Positions 25,021 to 37,259 of a DNA stretch of 64,000 nucleotides are shown here, piece by piece. The notes beneath the pieces were generated by a model, which searched no databases, was not told the DNA's origin, and was given only the letters and a program-made list of their open reading frames with translations. Origin of the DNA: Acanthornis magna (Eukaryota > Chordata > Aves > Passeriformes > Acanthizidae); assembly GCA_036785705.1 (NCBI GenBank), contig JAWUZG010000970.1:4498501-4562500 (forward strand), read 5' to 3'. Both the position numbers and the translations under genes were made by a program. The number at the start of each line of letters is the position of its first letter. The first letter of the stretch is position 1.

Positions 25021-26831
25021 CCTTCTCCTGATGCATCACTCCCATTCTCTACCAACACTTTGTAACATTATTGGAGAAGGATAAGAGAATTCTCAATCCC
25101 TTAGGTACATTAAATTCATATTTAGAGAACAGACTAAATGAAAATATTACTTCCAAAGCACCTCAATTTTTGCAGGAAATATATACTTAGCTCCTGACTG
25201 TCATGGTTCAATCCAAATCCCAAAACATGGAAAAGTTAAGAAAGAGACAAAAATGATGGTTATTTGGTAAAGGAAACATTTGGTTAGGAACAGTTAAGGC
25301 ATATATCTCTGTTCCAGAAATGCAACACAAGGCTGGTGTACTCGCATAGACTTCTGTAGCATCAAACCAAGGCTCGACAGCACAGAAGCAGAATTTGGAA
25401 CAGGAGGTTGGCAGCACTTACCCACATCTCAACACGTTTTTCCACCAGGTCTTTCCCAGCAATAGTTTTACCTGATACTCTCCCATCAAATAATAAAATT
25501 TTCAACATATGATTTTTCAGTTTTCTGTCTCACTCCTTCCCTGCCTCCCCCCAAGTACTGTGATCACTGGAAATAATATTAAAAGTTCAAGTCCTGAAAA
25601 CACTTTATGCCATGATTAATTTTTACAGCTTAAGGAAATCCAAGATGACATATAGTAATTTTACTAATTCATGCAAACGACACTAAGAATTGTTAAGCTG
25701 GTACAATATTCAAATAACAATGAGCTCATATTCTCAAGAGCATGGAGCACTCAGGTCCAGCATTTTGCCAAAAGATCAAGAGAGACTCTCTGAATCAAAC
25801 TCGGGTTTAATCTACGGTTGTTTCTTTTAAGAGCATACCAGCAGTTTCCTTTATACGTTGCTATTAATTAATAAATGTGAACCTATGTCCTGAGTTTCTG
25901 AAGTAAAATATACTCCCCAGCCTATAGCAACTAAACATTGTCTAAAGAAAAGGACTACATTCATAGTCAGAACTCCAGTTCACTGGGAAATACGTTATTC
26001 ACAGAGGTGTAGTTGTGCCAGTTAGAGGCTTTGCAAATACTGTGAAGAAGTACTCTGAGAAGCTGGGAAGAGCACAGAAGTAGTTCAGCATGCCTGTCTG
26101 AAATGCAGGCATAGCAGGAGGATTTTCAGTTGGGAGGATCAGGTTGCGCTGGGCTTGCTCGTGCAGATGCAATGGCACTCACTGGAGTCGCCCCGGTGAA
26201 TCAATGGAACAACTTTGGTAACTGCTCCCTAACGTAAATGAAACGTCGTGTGGCTCCACATTTTAAGTTTACTCCTGACCAAAGCTAATTTGGGTAACAA
26301 TAATTAGCTCCTTTTCTCTCAAATGTCAAACCGCAACATTTGCTCTTCTGTTTCTGTTGCCACCAAAAAAAAAAAAAACCCTTCCAACCATTTAATGTAC
26401 CTTTAGCAAAATAATTAAGATAAAACAAGATAAGAAAAAGCTTCAAAACCACTGTAAGAGACATCACAATGAGCTCAGAGCCCAACTCTGTAAACATACC
26501 TACTTTTTACTCACACAGATTACTCCATTAATTTCAACAGGACTATCAGCAGAAACAAACTGGTTCCCAGGTGCTTAGAAGTCAGTAGGGGTGGGCTATT
26601 ACAAAACAACTGACTTTTGGGATTTAAAGCCCTACCAGAAATATTTCATGCTTCAAAAAATACCTTCTGCATCCCCCAAGGGCTATAAGCTACCCCCAGT
26701 AGCCCATCCTCTGTAAAGCATATCTCTTCTGCTGCAAAATTCCTAGTGGCAAGACCCTGCTACCTCCTCATTCATTCTTACCAAAGTGTGTTTGTATTCT
26801 AACAGGGATCCTGGACATGCAGCAGGGTAAG

Positions 26832-26900
26832 CATCAGTTTGCAAAACTGCAAAGGGAGAAATAATACTGGCTTCTACTTCCTACTGCTGTAATAGCTTGA
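26832..26900 (+). repeat. MIR-type SINE core/tail fragment
   Basis: CATCAGTTTGCAAAACTGCA followed by AAGGGAGAAATAATACTGGC matches the MIR core text of the form CTCAGTTTCCCCATCTGTAAAATGGGGATAATAATAC, then a CTACTGCTGTAATAG-like segment similar to the family's CACAGGGTTGTTGTAAGG. Plus orientation; no head recognised. The match is from memory of the family consensus. Confidence 0.55.
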
Positions 26901-27539
26901 AAAAGAGCAGGAACACTGTGGTGCCCTGCAAATTGTAAACCCTGACCCCTAGCTCCATCCTGGAGGAAGCAGAAGAAATGTGACTCTGGTGGCTTCTGAG
27001 TAAGTAGGTCCCATTCTACTTCTCCTTACACAGAGCTGGGGTGAAAGCAAGGGTTTAGTCTCAAGAGGATGGAGCAGGACCTTCTCCAGGCAGCCCCTTG
27101 AGTGCCCTGTCAACCGTAACATGGAAGCTTACTCTTTACATAGGACAAAGCAGCAGCCTAGACTGTCACTTGTGGAGGTATACCAAAGTGACAGGGTTGA
27201 AGGCTGATATATTCTGCTTACAGCTGGCCAGGGTACTCAGAGTATTCGTACCAAGCATTACCTGCCTTTAAAAATGCACATGAGTGCTGTCATCAGTTTC
27301 CTATTTGTATATCCACAGGAAAATTCATAGAGGGTAATTCATCTCCCATTTAGAGATGTTATGTCCAGGTGCTGAGAGTGTACAGGTCATTTATGAGCAC
27401 ACAGCTCATTTGCAGACCATTTATTATACCCATCCATCTCACGGCCTCTCCCTGGCATTACCAATACACAATAGATGCTTTTCTAGTTCTACCAAGCTCC
27501 TCATTCCCAATGCATTTGAGCACCTCAGTGATATTAATG
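26901..27539. other. Gene-free DNA between two MIR traces
   Basis: No gene or repeat recognised; somewhat higher GC than its surroundings. Confidence 0.45.
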
Positions 27540-27693
27540 AACTAATATCCTCACAATGTTCCCATGAGGAGCCTGGATATTATCACCATTTACCGAGGAC
27601 TTGCCTATGGCTGTACAATCTGTGGCAGACCTGGGAAGGAGACCAAGAAATCTGGTGCTTCAGCCCAGTGCATTAACCACAGTGCTCTTCCTC
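27540..27693 (-). repeat. MIR-type SINE, minus strand
   Basis: Read on the plus strand this is the reverse complement of a MIR. It runs ATATCCTCACAATGTTCCCA, TGAGGAGCCTGGATATTATC, ACCATTTACCGAGG, then ACTTGCCTATGGCTGTACAA, TCTGTGGCAGACCTGGGAAG, and AGCCCAGTGCATTAACCACA. These correspond in order to the tail (AATCCTCACAAC, CCCATTTTACAGATGAGG), the core (ACTTGCCCAAGGTCACACAG) and the tRNA-derived head (GTGGCAGAGCTGGGATT, GTGCTCTAACCAC) of amniote MIR elements. Overlapping plus-strand open frames here (27356-27676, 27564-27788) are by-products. MIR SINEs are RNA polymerase III-derived and mobilised by L2; the copy is very old. Confidence 0.78.
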
Positions 27694-27764
27694 TGTTCGC
27701 TTTTATGAGCTGGACAGCTGTTTGCTGGTTGAGGACCACCAAACAGCTATCACATGGTAATAAA

Positions 27765-27840
27765 CTTTTACAATCACAGCAGACCTGAGCTGGATTTGAA
27801 CCAGCATCTTAAGGTGCAAAAGCCTCATGTACTGCCCGTT
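27765..27840 (-). repeat. Possible second MIR-like head
   Basis: GAGCTGGATTTGAACCAGCA resembles the reverse complement of a tRNA-type B box within a MIR head (GGGATTCGAACCCAG). It begins about 70 bases past the previous copy in the same orientation. Too short to be sure; it is not a tRNA gene because no acceptor or anticodon stem is evident. Confidence 0.35.
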
Positions 27841-30278
27841 ATTGGTCCCTTGAGCCAGGTATTGCTCTGGCGAACAGTTGGTTACCCACCATGATGTTGA
27901 GCTTCAGATGCCAGCAGTCTCCAAAAGCAGGTATTACCAAGAATTCAGCATTATTTGGGTTCAAAAAATGAATTCATACGGTAAGGATGTGTGTCTGTAT
28001 AAGTCTGTGTGTGCACGTTCTTTTTTTTTCTTCTCAAGGAAACATTAGAAATCAACCTTAAGGATATGAACTCAGTTTAAGTGTCAGCTGAAAAACAGCT
28101 GCTGAAAAGAGATATGATCTGTGAGCCAAAAAAGTGGGGCTGGGAGGAAGTTGAAATGAGAGATATTTAGTTTGCTAATGCTCCTGTGTGAGGATAAAAG
28201 GGTGAGATGTGGGGAATCTTCTCTGGCACAAGGTCCTGCAAAATGTTCTGGAAGATTCGGGTTAGCAGAATATGATCTCCCCATATGGCAGGCTTGAAAA
28301 AGTGGTGAAAGAAGTCCAAGCATATGCAGCAGTGAGGTAACAGGGCCAGAAGGGTCAGGCACCTGTGACTTTCTAGTCACATTAAGTTTTCAGAAGCTGC
28401 TTTTTGACTTAACAGAGCAGAGTTTTCCATCACATATGTGTAAAACATTTCATCCATTACAGGTTTCTTGGCTCTTCTGGATTAATTTTGTTCATGTGTG
28501 GGAAATTTCAAGGAAACGAAACAACAACAAAAAAGCTTCTGAAACACATTTCTTCTCCTGTTTCAAGATTTATCACTCATCCCATTGAAACACATGACTT
28601 GTCTTGCATTTGAACAATCAAATTTTTCAGTGCTGCATGTTTTTATGTATCTGAAGGCTGCTTAGCACAATTAATATGTAGGGTTGAGGAGCTTTCACCT
28701 ATCATTAGGCATCTTAGGTGGTGTTATAATACAAAACCACTAATAAATCACTGCCTTCTCTCCACTCTGAAACTTTACAGAGACAATGTGTGAACTCTAG
28801 CCACAGGCAAAAAAACCCAACTGCCTATCCCTCCTTATATATAAATGACTTAGAGCAGAGTTTTCCCCAGATAGCTATAATCCACAAATAATCCTCACTT
28901 GCTACAACAAAAGTGACAGAAAAAATATTCACTGTTGCAACACAGCTGACTCCTTTACCTCTCAGTGTACTTGAGGAGTGAGGGAAGGATAGGATACGGG
29001 GGCTCCAGGCAGCTATGTGGGGCTCAGAGCTCCCCACAGACCTCAGTTTTTATGCAGGTTCAGGTCACTACCGAGGAGAGAATGAAAACACAGCCTCTGA
29101 AGAGCCCAGTCAGATCTGGGATTACATTTGTGGTCATTAAAATATAGTACTGCTGTCTCCAGAGTGGGCCAGAATTCCTCATCTTCAACAAGTTCAGATC
29201 AGCGTTCAGGGTGACAGATGGGCAAGTACAAGCAGTGACACTAAGACACCTTAAAAAATTAAGGTGTCTGACTTCATAATTCATCTATTACTCCCACAAT
29301 AGATGTGGGAAGGGAGGACCTGACACCACTGATGCTTAATCCTAACCTCTTGAAATTCATCCCTATGAAAAAGTAGAGGTAATGCTCAACCCCATTTTTC
29401 TGCCACTAGGGATTAAATGATCTTGTTGTGCCTATTCTCTGGGCTTGTACATGATATTCCTGTCATCCAGAAGGAGCTAGGGTTATCATGGTCTCTTGGG
29501 ACAGCACCACTTGCCCTCACCATGGTCACTACTCTGTATCTAGAGTAAGTCCATTTGCAGCCCCCCTTTAAGATAGCAAATAGTAAAAATTAATCAATTA
29601 GTTATGCAGCACTTCAGAAAAACAGTTATCAAGTTTTCCACAGCCAAACAGCCAAAGCTATAAGACCAGCGCTTGCACCTAGTCCATCCTAAAGAGTCTT
29701 TCCAGCTAGAAGAGGTGCAGGAAACACAAGCCAGACTTAATACATACTTTTGCCTCACCTTTTGAACTACCCTGAAATCATGAGTCCCTTAGTTTCAGGA
29801 ACACATTAGAGAAAAAGCTGCTGTTAAATGAGGCAAACTCCCCTCTCATCAGCTCACTCCTGCATTTCTGGATGTGTTTTATCCTGAACCATGTCACAAC
29901 ACTGGGTGTCTTAACACACCATAAGAGATTCTTTAAGCTGGTCTAGGTAATTTTACAGGCCTCAGGAGGGATACATTAATCTGCACACTTTCTCCTACCA
30001 TGACTATGACCATGTTGCAGCAATGCCACACACAGATCAAGGTCTTGGTACAAAATTCCCTTTGATACCAAACCTCTTTACATTGATGTATGTTGGTTTT
30101 CTATCCTTACAGCCTTGGGAACAACGAACATCAGAGAAGACCTGTACCCCAAACCACACTCTTCATTGACAGCAGCACCCAGCACGCACCAGTGCAGGCT
30201 CTTCCCTGTAGCAATGCAAAGCAAAATTCACAGGCTCAATCTTCAGTCATTAAGGTTTCCTTGCTTGTCACAGAACTA
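27841..30278. other. Gene-free unannotated DNA
   Basis: 2.4 kb with no recognised gene. A perfect inverted repeat lies at 29244-29269. A CCCTATGAAAAAGTAGAGGT/CCCCATTTTT stretch near 29361-29400 may be another MIR trace but is too weak to call. Confidence 0.5.
29244..29269. repeat. Perfect 11-bp inverted repeat with AAAA loop
   Basis: AGACACCTTAA, four A, then TTAAGGTGTCT: both arms are exactly complementary. It is compact enough to be a hairpin in DNA or RNA. No T-run follows, so it is not a terminator by the usual criteria, and 11 bp is short for a pre-miRNA. Confidence 0.9.
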
Positions 30279-30398
30279 ATCTCTCAGACACATGGTGCAA
30301 TTTTTGGGGTGTCCTGTGCAGAGCAAGGAGTTGGACTCAATGATCCTGATGGGTTCCTTTCAACTCAGTGTGTTCTATGAGTCTGTGATTCTATGATG
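30279..30398 (+). mobile_element. CR1 LINE 3' terminal fragment
   Basis: About 120 bases of CR1 3' UTR: TCTCAGACACATGGTG, TTGGGGTGTCCTGTGCAGAG, GGAGTTGGACTCAATGATCC, and the terminus TTCTATGAGTCTGTGATTCT ending ATG near 30397. Plus strand, severely 5'-truncated, no coding content. It shares the GGGGTGTCCTGTGCAG module typical of one CR1 3' UTR class. Confidence 0.9.
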
Positions 30399-33300
30399 GG
30401 TGAGTTGGGATCACCCACATACCCAGCAGCACCACAGGGAGCCACTAGGCTCCTGAGGCAATGGGGTGACCCCGCTGATACCCCACCCAGCACTTAACCC
30501 ACCCAGCCAGCTCAGCCTGGGGCTGCGGTGCAGGCCAGAATTAAGGCCGTTCTCTGGCATTCAATGTTGTTTGTGACAGCATCCGCAAAGCATCACAAGT
30601 GGATACTATCAAGGATTACTATTTGTGTATTAGTGAGTCACAATACGCCAGATTCATAAGAGCCAGATGTCACAGCTGACCCAGACAAGGCACTCAGACA
30701 GATCCCACGCGTTTCATGTGTCAGCCTTATATCCATTCATAAAACAGCTCCTTCCCAAAATATAAGTCTTGGGAAAATTTAAGATCATTGTGCAATTCTA
30801 AGTCAAGTTTCAATCAGTTTTGTGGGTTTATTTTTCGCCTTCTTTTATTTTTTTTTCCAACAGTGGTTGAAAGAAAGGAGGGGCAGGAAATGATGTCCAT
30901 CACAGAGGAGGATATAAAAAATGAAAAATATGGGTAGTCAGGCTTAGAAAAATAGCTCTTTTTTTCCTCCTGCTTTTCAAAATGTTACAGCTATAGAAAC
31001 AATCTCCTGGACAAAGTCAGACAGATGTTTTTTTCTCCCCCCCTCTTTGGGTGGAATGACTTTCTCAAGAGCACAGCTGAAAAACCTTTGGAAAAAAAAA
31101 CACGCACGCTGTCTCAGGCATTGGAGGTGTCTGGGGCTGAGGATTACAGAAGTTCAAATTGGCTCCCCCTGTCAAATTTACAGCTGCACAAAAGATGGTA
31201 CAACATATCAGCCCAGGGCTCAAAAGGACTTTGTCCGGTTCTCAAGAACGATGCAGGTCTTGAGAAGACGCAGCTGTGCTGTGCGCAGCCAGGCTCTGCT
31301 GGCCCAGCCAGGGCCTGCCCTCCCCCCACCCCCCACTCTAAGGCTAATTAGTAAGGGTGCCAGCCTGCTAAAGGACGTGATTAAAGAGTACCTCCCTGTG
31401 TGCACTTGTCATTTCGGGATGATTTACTGCCAGGGCATACCCTTTGAGACTTCTTATAATATGTTTTCTTAGTTTTCCCACTTCCCTCTTAAGACTTGAA
31501 ATTTAATATCTATTCCAGCAGAGTTCTTGCTCCCTTGCCCCCTCTGTCTTGCTCTCCCTCTCCTTTCAGCATATTATCTTTGTTCATTGCCCAGATGAAG
31601 TGAGCTAATTAAAATTTATGTGCGTTGTCACTGAGGTGCTGTTTTAACTGTACAAACATGTTACAAGGCTGTTGCTCTACTCAAGCCCATCCCACCCAGG
31701 CAACCCTGCTAATCTCAAACTACAGCCCTTGTCAGGTGATGACTGCGGAAAAATCCCTTTACAAGCTGCACCACGCCATGGTTTTATGGCTCTGTGTGTG
31801 TGCTGGTGTAAGGTTCCCGTGTGTTGCACTTCGACACCGCAGCACCCACCAGTCAAATCCAGGTGCAGCAGTCCAGGGGTCTACACGTAGCATGAATATT
31901 CTCAGCACAATTTGCCAGACATTTTTGCCTATGTGTTTTAAATGACATGTTTCCCCTTCTTCCTCCTTAAAAACCACAGAGAGTTGACTGGTTTTGGAGA
32001 GCCAGCTACATACCTGGGTAAGCAGCTCCTAAACAGATACACCCACATAACTTGGCCTGGCCATTGCACATGCTGCTGTCTAACACATGAGAGCAATACA
32101 ACCTCTTTCTAGCAAGTGCTTGATCCATTGGCTACAAATCATGTTAAGGTACTCAGAAGCTATTAAGCAAATGTAAATTATATTCTTCAATCTGAAAGGC
32201 AGCTGAACTATTCATTTGAAATTCCCATTTTGACCTCTGGACAAATGGTAGCAGCCCTGAGAACATGAAGATACTGCTGATCACTCACTAGCTGCTCAAA
32301 ATTTTTAGTCTGATTATCTTCTACAACTTCTGTTTCTGTCCAGCAAGTTTTAAAGGAAGTCTCTGTAATTTGCAGAGCACCTGTAAATTTTGGGTTCTTC
32401 TCTTGATGTTTGTTTAGGTCTAAAAAATCATCCTTCCTCTAAACATTTTCTTTCCAAATTACTCCCATTCCTTGTAATATAGTCTGCCAAGGACTGATGA
32501 ACTACTATTGTCTTCCTTCCTTCTCAGTCAATAGTACCAATTATGCTGCTAAAAAAAATTCACCCTCCTTCCCAACCCGTCTAATCACATTCTTCTCTTC
32601 AAATCCTGCTTTCGGCTTTTCTATGCTCTGAGGAATTTTCTCACGCTTCCACGATAATCTACACTTCTTCCTATATCCCTCTTCTCCCTTGTTTGTGTTC
32701 ACTGCCCTCTTGCCTCAAATTGCTCTCCAAGATCCTTCTGGTGTCTTTCACATATTGCTCCTGCCGGCAAGGTCCTCCTGACAATTACAGATCTGTTTCC
32801 CATCTATCCAAGCACCAAATGGTCATCCCTGTCTCACTCTTACTTCTGGGAGGTGTATCAACCTGGAAGCAGCCCATGTAAATCATGCATATCTAGAAAG
32901 GTATATTTAATATGTAAAATATTAGACTGCTTTCAGGCTAGGCCATCTTCCTTATAACAGACACATTATCTGAATATTATTTCCTTTGAGATTTAAAATG
33001 CTGTCTTAGATTTCTTCTAACCTGTTAAAAATTAGCTACATACCAAAATTTTTCATTTTGCAGCGGAATATCTCTCATTCAATCCCTGGTTTGTGGCAAA
33101 GCATGAACATACCACTAGATACACTGTGCCACATTTGGCAAGGCACATTGTTTTTCACTCTAGTTTAACTCCCACTGTAAAGCAGATGAGAGCAGCTCTT
33201 CTCTGATCCAGTGCTGATTGAGACATCTTATCAATGACTTTTGTCTGTTCTGTCCATTTATAAATACTTCAGAAATTTGGTATATCAAAGTACATTGCCA

Positions 33301-36300
33301 GCTCCCATAAAACCTCCAATTTCAATCTATACTACTGTACCATTTCTATAATAACAATGTAATGAAGTTTGATTATTATTTTTGCAGTGCTCTGAGCATG
33401 GAAGATACTGCATTAGTGCCAACAAGGTGCTTTGTTTGCTTTTGTTCAGGGCTGCTCTGCAGCAAGAGTAGTAGTAAAATAAAAGAACAAATCATTCACC
33501 AGGAATTGTTCTGTCAGGTCCAGTATTATTACTGCAGTCAACTGCATACAATTAAATATATTAAAACATTTACAATCTTTATTTTAAATTATATATTCTG
33601 GATTACTTTCAAAACATTCTCAAACTGATACCACTGCGTTTTGCAGCAGCTATATTATGTAAAGCATGCATTAAGTAGACTCCATAATACAGCATCTTTT
33701 ATCAATGATATTGAGATCATATTGCACAAGACATGTTTCTCTTTTTTCCTCCAAAAAATTATTGTCCTGAATTAAAAACCCTTGGAAACATTTGGAAATG
33801 AGGGGGATTTTCTACTGCTGCTAGCTCATTTTAAGACGAAACATAGGCTGACACTCTCCCATATCATTTTTCCCTTCTTGCTTTCTAAGGCGATACAGGA
33901 TTAAATCTGATGCTCATTGAATTTATAGATTATTAACACTAGCTATACCAGGGGACAGTGCCTACAGATTCCCCTATCATTTTCATTCTAACTTCTGTGT
34001 ATAAATTCAGTTCTCATGGAAGTAGGGAGGAGAAAAATCTATCACTGACTAAAGTCAATATAATAGAAGCAACTTCTAATAGTGTGCTAACTTCTACTCA
34101 GAGGTTTCCCAGTACTTCTGATTCAGTTTCTTATGTCCTCTCCTGTGTACAAAATCTTATCTCTTTCCTGACTAGATCAGCAATTGTCTTTCATTGCAAC
34201 TTATGTAAGAGAGCTCTGCAGTTTTCCAAATGTCCTGTCCAAATTAAAAAGAACCTCTTCAGAAAAAAAAAAAAGTAAACATGTTTGCAATCAAAATTTA
34301 TGAAGGATGAGGGCCAAAGCTTTCACTCCTCTCCAAGACCTGCTAGCAGGGTTGCCAAAGCAGAGGCATATCAACAGTAGTATTCTAGGAGGGTTGGCCT
34401 CCCCTTGTTTAGACCCGTGGGTATGCATGGAGAAGACCTTTTGTAAGCCTAGTGGATGGAGCAGGGTTGGAGGCAGAAGTGCTAAATTTCGTGTTTATCT
34501 CTTACTCCAATGCAAACCGTGCTACCAGCATGCTGCTACACTTAGCATGTAGAAAAGTGCTACCAGATCAAATAAATCACATTTTATCTTGCTGTAAAGC
34601 TGTAGATGGTGACTTGCAGGCTCACCGCCATTCTTTCCTTTATATCCATTGCCTATGATATTTCTTACATCATAACTGGGAATTCTACACTGGCATTTTA
34701 CGAGAATACTGAAATGTGTGCCTCTTACGCAGCCTTAAATGCTGCACACTTCCTTCTATCGTGTTGCCAGTGTCAGCTAATTTGCCAAGTTAATCACTTG
34801 CACTGAACAAGGCAGAGATGTAGGAGGAAAGAAGTGGCATGTGATCACACCATTAGAGCCTATGTTAATGTGTATATTCATGGTGTACATGGGGACAAAT
34901 GAGGGTAGGAGAGGCTGTTTAAATGTTCTACCTCCTTTAGTTACCCAGATCCAAACAGCACCAAGTCTAAGACAGTCATGCTAATTCTCAGGATTCATTT
35001 AGGGAAAGACAGTATAGCATATGCTCACTGTCACATCCTGAGGAGACTAGCACTGTGCTCGCTTTTGCTAGCGTTATCCTGATAGGGATTATGGATGCAA
35101 AACCAAATTATCTCCAGTCAGCTTCTCCTTAGTAACCACCCCCATGAACACTATCAACACTTTATAGATGTGTTACAGCTTATTCTTCTTTCACATAGTA
35201 GTAAACACCTCAGCCTTGAATTACCTCACCACCATTTACACAAGGGCAGTTATACACTGGATACGTGGTAGGCTGTTATCCTATGGAAGTCTTCTCTATT
35301 TGGAAAACACAATTAACAGACTTTGAATTGATAAGACAAAGCAAAAGTTCAACTTTGATTTAAAAAAAAAGAAATTAAATATTAACAGTTGTGTGTGTGC
35401 ACACTCAACTAGCTCCTCTTCTTAGCCAGTCATGTGGGAGTATTATCTTCTTGGCCCACTCCAGGTGGGATAAAGAAAACCCACTACTTTATTTTATTGT
35501 TTACCTGTGGCCTTATCTGTGTGGTTTCTTACATCTTCTTGTGAAAGGGGGTGGCTTCTACCAAAGATGACATGGTGCTAATGTGGCTTGTTGTATAGTA
35601 ATTATAGTAACTGAAAAATGTTAAAATAATGGAGTCAGCCACCAGAATAAACAACAACGTTCTTGGTAAAAGAGGTTTGAATACTCTGCCTATAGGACCT
35701 TCACAGAACTGGCAGGTACCATAAGCCTCACTTTAAGCAGAATATCCAACCTACCCCAAAGCTTAACTTTTTTATGACAGATCACAGCAATAAAAGAACC
35801 TTTCATCTTGAATGTGCCTCTCTGTTTTATCTTCCAGCACTACCACAAAGAACCTCTGTTAATAACATTAAAGATAAGTTGGAAAATAGAATATTCAGGA
35901 ATTCACTTGGTAGAAGATTTTTAAACAGGAAAGTTTAATTCTCTTTGGCTCCTATTCCTGTAGTCTGTGTTAATACAGCTCCCTCCCTGCTGCTTGCCAC
36001 AGCTAAGACTGCATCAATATGCCTGTTATAGATGTCATCTTTCCAGTACTTACAGCTCAGCTGTTGGTATTTTGCTTCAGACTAGCCATGGAAATTCAAA
36101 CCTATAACCCAAAAGCATGTATAAATGCTCCATTTACTCACAGAAAACCTTCCTGCCAGCTACCTAAACAGAGAGCTTTAGGAACAACAGCTAAAAATGA
36201 GTCCCTACAATATTGGCTTTAACCACCTGTTACTGCAGGCAATTTCCAATTATAATCCTAAACATTACAATAGATCAGGCTACAATATGGTCCATTACAA

Positions 36301-37240
36301 TATAATTCGGAGATTTCAAAAATTGCTTTTTAACAGTAGTGTTTTAAAATACCTTCGATCACGTTAGCACATGATAACCTACAACAGTTCCAAAGGAGAG
36401 TGGCAGGAAAACAGCCTTTGACTCAAGAGCTCTCAGATTAATTTGTGCTGTGGTCACACATGTAACCACAGCAAATTCACAGTGGTCACGGTTGCCAGAC
36501 ACACAACAGAGTTATAAAAAGTGAGCGTTTACACAGTGGTTGCGCACGAAGTCCCTGGTGGCCGCATTTGGAAATTGCTGGTTTAACAAATACAACTCTT
36601 TAAGAGATTGGGAGCCTCGGTTCATCTTTTGATTCAAAAACAAATTCACTGGGACAAGTCATCTTTGCTTTCCATACTTGTTTAACTAGCCAGCTCTTCC
36701 CTCAATTCAGCACCTCCCTACCTGCAGTCCTGTGGGGTGGGCTTTTTCCATCAGTGACTGGAATTGACAGCAAAGCCTAAACACTGCACAGACACCCGTA
36801 GGAAAAGAAGAGCCTCCTTTGGAGTTAAATATTTACTGACTGTGTACCAATTTTTCCCCTCTTCATTTGACTGTTCTTGGCAATGTCAGGGCTTGTGAGA
36901 AAAGCACAGTTCTTAGTTGAATCCAAAGCCAGTTCCACTCAAGAGCAGGTAGTGCAAGCTTTCTAACAGGACCTCACAGCTGTAGTTCAGCACTGACCTT
37001 CATACCCCTCCCTGTGGATGGAAAAATGAAGAAATAAGCCACAGCAATGTGTCAGCTGGCAACATTTTGGCACCCACCTCCGGAATGTTGTGAGTCCCAG
37101 GACTGATGCCTAAGAGTCTTCTCTAATCCATTAAATGCATGTTCTCAAATGACCTTTTGCTACTAGAAAACTCACCAAATAAAAAAAAAAGTGATCCCTG
37201 CCTAGTCAGTCCTGGACCTTATAATTGTGACTCTCACTGT
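30399..37240. other. Gene-free unannotated DNA
   Basis: 6.8 kb with no gene. A GC-rich patch (about 31230-31345) with few CpG causes several overlapping open frames on both strands (31025-31472 plus, 31144-31405 minus), which is typical of composition and not coding. Blocks 31350-31640 and 32120-32270 look like conserved-element candidates (TAATTA and ATTTGCAT-like cores, no repeats). TTATAAAAAG at about 36510 is an isolated TATA-like site. Confidence 0.5.
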
Positions 37241-37259
37241 AATGGCATTTAATGCCATT
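37241..37259. repeat. Perfect 9-bp palindrome around one base
   Basis: AATGGCATT, T, AATGCCATT. A second overlapping direct repeat (ATTTAATGCC, ATTTAATAC) follows. It could be a dimeric protein site or chance; nothing nearby supports either. Confidence 0.85.

Larger units (their letters stand above)
22466..26831. other. Gene-free unannotated DNA
   Basis: 4.4 kb without a recognised gene. It contains TAAGTATC-type short tandem repeats (22895-22939), A16 (24470-24485) and T13 (25008-25020) runs, and a block at 23330-23480 with several homeodomain-like AT cores (for example ATTACTATTAATCATTATCA). A short TGTCATGGTT start with a CA end about 300 bp later is noted at 25199-25507. Confidence 0.5.

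Noticed and set aside
27781..27840. tRNA gene suggested by TGGATTTGAACCAGC
   Set aside because: No acceptor stem, anticodon loop or A box in the right place; better explained as a MIR head.
29361..29400. Another MIR tail (CCCTATGAAAAAGTAGAGG, CCCCATTTTT)
   Set aside because: Too short and diverged to separate from chance.
31025..31472. Overlapping frames of 108 and 141 codons (plus) and 61 codons (minus)
   Set aside because: All arise from one GC-rich patch poor in stop codons; frames on both strands are open at once and no domain is present.
36500..36580. TATA box (TTATAAAAAG) with CCCTGGTGGCCGC downstream as promoter or CTCF site
   Set aside because: Isolated motifs with no CpG island, no transcript evidence and only partial match to a CTCF core.
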